Assembly (NCBI RefSeq): GCF_012034175.1
Contig: NZ_JAATEJ010000009.1
Coordinates: forward strand, 62,001-126,000
DNA: 64,000 bases
From: Actinacidiphila epipremni
GTDB taxonomy: Bacteria > Actinomycetota > Actinomycetes > Streptomycetales > Streptomycetaceae
Direction: 5' to 3'
Program-made: the position numbers and the translations under genes
Shown here: piece after piece, positions 61,562-64,000 of the stretch
Numbering within the stretch: position 1 is the stretch's first letter
Layout of the letters: the number at the start of each line of letters is the position of its first letter
Notes under the pieces: model-generated
What the model was told of the DNA's origin: nothing
The model's database searches: none
The model's input: the letters and a program-made list of their open reading frames with translations, nothing else

Positions 61562-64000
61562 TCAGTCCGCCGCGCCGCCCTCGACGACGTACGCGCGCAG
61601 CGCCGTGCGGTCCGGCTGGCCGGTCTTGGCGATGAGGCTGGCCACGTGCTTCTCCACCGTGCGGGGGGAGATGAACAACTGCGCCGCGATGCTGCGGTTG
61701 TCGGGGCGGTCGGTGAGCAGTTGCAGCACCTCGAACTCCCGCTCCGTGACGCCGAGTACGCGCAGGGCGCGCGGGATGTGGGCGACGTTGCGGCGGTGCG
61801 GCACGACGACGCCGCTGCCGCGCAGCATCGTCCGGCAGGCACCGGCCGGCGCCGGCACCCCGCCGAGGCGGAAGAACTCCTCGGCCCTGCGGAGCCAGTT
61901 GACCGGATCGCCCCAGTGGTCGGCGCGGGCCGCCTCGGCCACCAGGCGGAGTCCCAGGTGGAGGGCGAGCGGATACGGCTCCGCGAGCCGGCCGGCCTCG
62001 GCGACGGCGCTCGCGGCCTGTTCCCCGCGGCCCTGGCGTCCCCACGCGACCGCGCGGGCGAGCGTGTCGAAGGAGGCGTTCCACCGCAGCCGGAACGCCC
62101 CGGTGCGCAGGTGCGGCGGTACCCGCCCGCCGGCGGTCGCCGGGAGCGGCCGGCCCGCGGGGTCGGTCCGCGCGCCGGCCGGGGGCGCGGTGGGGGCGCC
62201 GGCCGAGGCGCCGGGGGCGGAGTCGCGGTCGGAGCCGCGGTCGAGGTGGCGGCCGGAGTCGCGGGCGAAGTCGCGGCCGGAGCCCCGGTCCAGGTCGCGG
62301 TCAGGGTCGCGGTCAGGGTCGCGGTCAGGGTCACGCTCAGGGTGGCGGTCCAGGTCCCGGGCGGAGTCCCGGGCGGGGTGGCCGTCCGGGTGGCGGTGCG
62401 GATCGTGGGCGGGGGTGTCGTCGAGCGCGGTGAGCAGCCGGAACAGGCCGTACTGCCCCACCAGCGCGTGCGGCGCGGACGTGCCGGCGTCGAGGCGGAC
62501 CGCCTCGGTCATCAGGGCGGCGGCGCGGTCGCGGTCCTCCTCCAGCAGGGCGCACACCACCTCCGCCAGGCCCAGCACGAAGGAGCGGGTGAGCGCGGAT
62601 TCACCCGGACATCGAAGCAACTCCTTTTTCAGCCGGTCGAGTTCGGCCCGCCGCCCCTGGTGGCCCGCGCACACCGCCCGTACCGCGAGCAGATAGCACC
62701 CGCTCTCTCCCAGCCCCAGCCGCTCCGCCTCCGCCGCCCCGTCCCGGGCGAGGCGGTCGGCGGCCGGGTATTCGCCGCGCAGGGCGTGGTCCAAGGCGAG
62801 CCGGCTGCGCACCAGATGGCCGACGAAGGCCGCGCCGAGCCCGTCGGCCTGGCGGCCGACGTCGAGCAGCGCGCTGCGCTCACCGCCGGCCAGCCACTCG
62901 TCCTCGGCCAGCAAGTACGTTGCCTCCAGCAGGCGTTGGGGAAGGCGGTGGGCGAGCGCCGCGGTCCGGGCGCGGACCAGCCAGTAGGACGCCTCGGCCG
63001 AGCCGCGGCGCAGCGCGACCGCGCCGCGTACCGTCAGCGCACGGCAGCGTATGTCGGGCGGGGCCGTACGCCCCGCGCGGGCGACGGCGCGGGTGGCGTG
63101 CGACTCCGCCGCGCGGGCGGAGTCCGCGAGCACCCAGGCGGCGACGGCGTCCACGGCCGCCGCGTCCTGGTCGGCGACGCCGGGTCCGAGCGCCATCTGC
63201 GCCAGCCGCACCTGGCGGCGCCCCTCGGCGCGGCGCCCCGCGGCTGCCGCGAGCCGGGCGAGCCGTACGTGCAGACCGGCGACCCGGCCGGGGCCGGCCT
63301 CCGCGCCGTGGAAGGTCTGCGGGACGTCGGTGAACTCCAGGCCGCGGCCGGCCCGGCCGGCCTCGGCGAGCGCGGTGAGCAGCGCGTCCAGCAGGTCCGC
63401 GCGCAGCGTGGGGTCGGCGGCGGTGCCGGTGGGCGTACCGGCCCGCTCCAGCAGGGTCCAGGCGCGTTCCAGCAGGTCCACCGCGGCGCCGGCGTGCCCG
63501 GCGCCCAGGGCCCGGCGGCCGGCCCTGCCGTACAGGGCGGCGGCGCTCAGCGGCTCCTCGGCGGCGGCCCGTAGTCCGGCGGCGAACTCGCACCAGGCGT
63601 CGGGCAGTCCGGGGTGCAGCTGCGCCACCGCGTCGGCGGCCCGCCGGGCAAGGGCCGTGCGGTGCGCGGGGGCGAGCTGGCTGAGCTGCGCGGTGCGGGT
63701 GATGGGGTCGCGGAAGCCGTACCAGTCGGCGGTCGGGCCGCGTCCCTCCAGCAGTTCGGCCGCCAGGGCCGCGCGCAACCGGTCGAGCAGCTTGCGCTGG
63801 TTGACGCCGAGCACGCGTTGCAGCACCGACAGCGGGAAGCGCTCGCCGATCACCGCGGCGGTGCGCAGCATCTGGTCGATCTCGGGCCCGAGTTGGCGTA
63901 CGTGCCGGGTGATCCGGTGCCCCACGGCGAAGGGGATCTCCAGGCTCGGGCCGGGGTCAAAGCGGCAGCCGCCGGGCTCGACGACGAGGACGCCGGCGCC
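61562..64000 (-). CDS. LAL-type LuxR regulator, C-terminal part (5' end outside window)
   Basis: The frame is open to the last base of the window, so at least 812 residues are present and the start and ATPase P-loop lie beyond 64,000. The visible part includes the winged-helix region after the ATPase (LGPEIDQMLRTAAVIGERF), a long TPR-like solenoid, a charged low-complexity insert of repeated Asp-Arg-Asp-Pro units (about 62,225-62,400, with a 12-bp DNA repeat at 62,297-62,332), and the C-terminal LuxR HTH (VTEREFEVLQLLTDRPDNRSIAAQLFISPRTVEKHV split). It is convergent with the peptide operon and is its likely activator. Confidence 0.88.
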   Translation of the reverse strand, partial: GAGVLVVEPGGCRFDPGPSLEIPFAVGHRITRHVRQLGPEIDQMLRTAAVIGERFPLSVLQRVLGVNQRKLLDRLRAALAAELLEGRGPTADWYGFRDPITRTAQLSQLAPAHRTALARRAADAVAQLHPGLPDAWCEFAAGLRAAAEEPLSAAALYGRAGRRALGAGHAGAAVDLLERAWTLLERAGTPTGTAADPTLRADLLDALLTALAEAGRAGRGLEFTDVPQTFHGAEAGPGRVAGLHVRLARLAAAAGRRAEGRRQVRLAQMALGPGVADQDAAAVDAVAAWVLADSARAAESHATRAVARAGRTAPPDIRCRALTVRGAVALRRGSAEASYWLVRARTAALAHRLPQRLLEATYLLAEDEWLAGGERSALLDVGRQADGLGAAFVGHLVRSRLALDHALRGEYPAADRLARDGAAEAERLGLGESGCYLLAVRAVCAGHQGRRAELDRLKKELLRCPGESALTRSFVLGLAEVVCALLEEDRDRAAALMTEAVRLDAGTSAPHALVGQYGLFRLLTALDDTPAHDPHRHPDGHPARDSARDLDRHPERDPDRDPDRDPDRDLDRGSGRDFARDSGRHLDRGSDRDSAPGASAGAPTAPPAGARTDPAGRPLPATAGGRVPPHLRTGAFRLRWNASFDTLARAVAWGRQGRGEQAASAVAEAGRLAEPYPLALHLGLRLVAEAARADHWGDPVNWLRRAEEFFRLGGVPAPAGACRTMLRGSGVVVPHRRNVAHIPRALRVLGVTEREFEVLQLLTDRPDNRSIAAQLFISPRTVEKHVASLIAKTGQPDRTALRAYVVEGGAAD

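Overview
The window is very GC-rich (about 70 percent) actinomycete DNA, almost certainly Streptomyces. Supporting signs are the strong G/C third-position bias, AGGAGG-type ribosome sites, rare TTA (bldA-type) leucine codons in a lysozyme and a regulator, and Streptomyces-typical families such as LAL regulators, a Tat-like secreted lysozyme and PASTA-like membrane proteins. No rRNA, intact tRNA, CRISPR array, transposase or integrase is visible.

Positions 1-29,415 read as the right part of an integrated defence island. It opens with a NUDIX hydrolase tail, an unrecognised helical protein and a damaged lipoprotein gene. Next, on the minus strand, come a zinc-hook ABC/SMC-type ATPase with a small coupled partner, a complete type I restriction-modification set (hsdM-hsdS-hsdR, overlapping genes), and a 720-residue protein resembling a catalytically dead N6-adenine methyltransferase with an HTH. 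Divergently, on the plus strand, lie an unrecognised 510-residue protein coupled to a 903-residue phospholipase-D-like protein, then a type II Wadjet operon (jetA-jetB-jetC-jetD, each overlapping the next by ATGA) and a coupled AlbA_2/RecG-like plus ParA-like pair. The island appears to end at 29,371-29,415, where about 45 bp matches the 3' part of a tRNA-Pro(CGG) gene. This is the expected scar of tRNA-targeted integration, with the intact tRNA lying to the left outside the window.

Positions 29.4-44 kb are mixed: a beta-propeller-like protein, an S1-domain protein, a divergent TetR/oxidoreductase pair with two palindromic operators, a TTA-containing GH25 lysozyme, two colliding pseudogenes, a single-chain type-ISP-like restriction-modification enzyme, a PASTA-like membrane protein, a DUF7691-like protein and a secreted M1 metallopeptidase.

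Positions 44-56 kb hold a LAL regulator with a TTA codon and an altered Walker A, an AraC regulator divergent from a glyoxalase-fold protein, an SF1 helicase fused to a PLD nuclease and a DUF5710 tail, a large HEAT-like protein and a macrodomain protein. An array of 21 GGG tracts at exact 6-bp spacing follows.

Positions 56.5-64 kb look like a compact peptide natural-product (RiPP) locus. It has a PXMNxxMW-type flavoprotein, a 26-residue Cys-rich precursor-like ORF with a perfect ribosome site followed by a 14-bp-stem hairpin, a PqqD/RRE-M50 metalloprotease fusion, a TPR protein, a flavin reductase, and a convergent LAL regulator that runs off the window. This locus is the best candidate here for an undescribed system.
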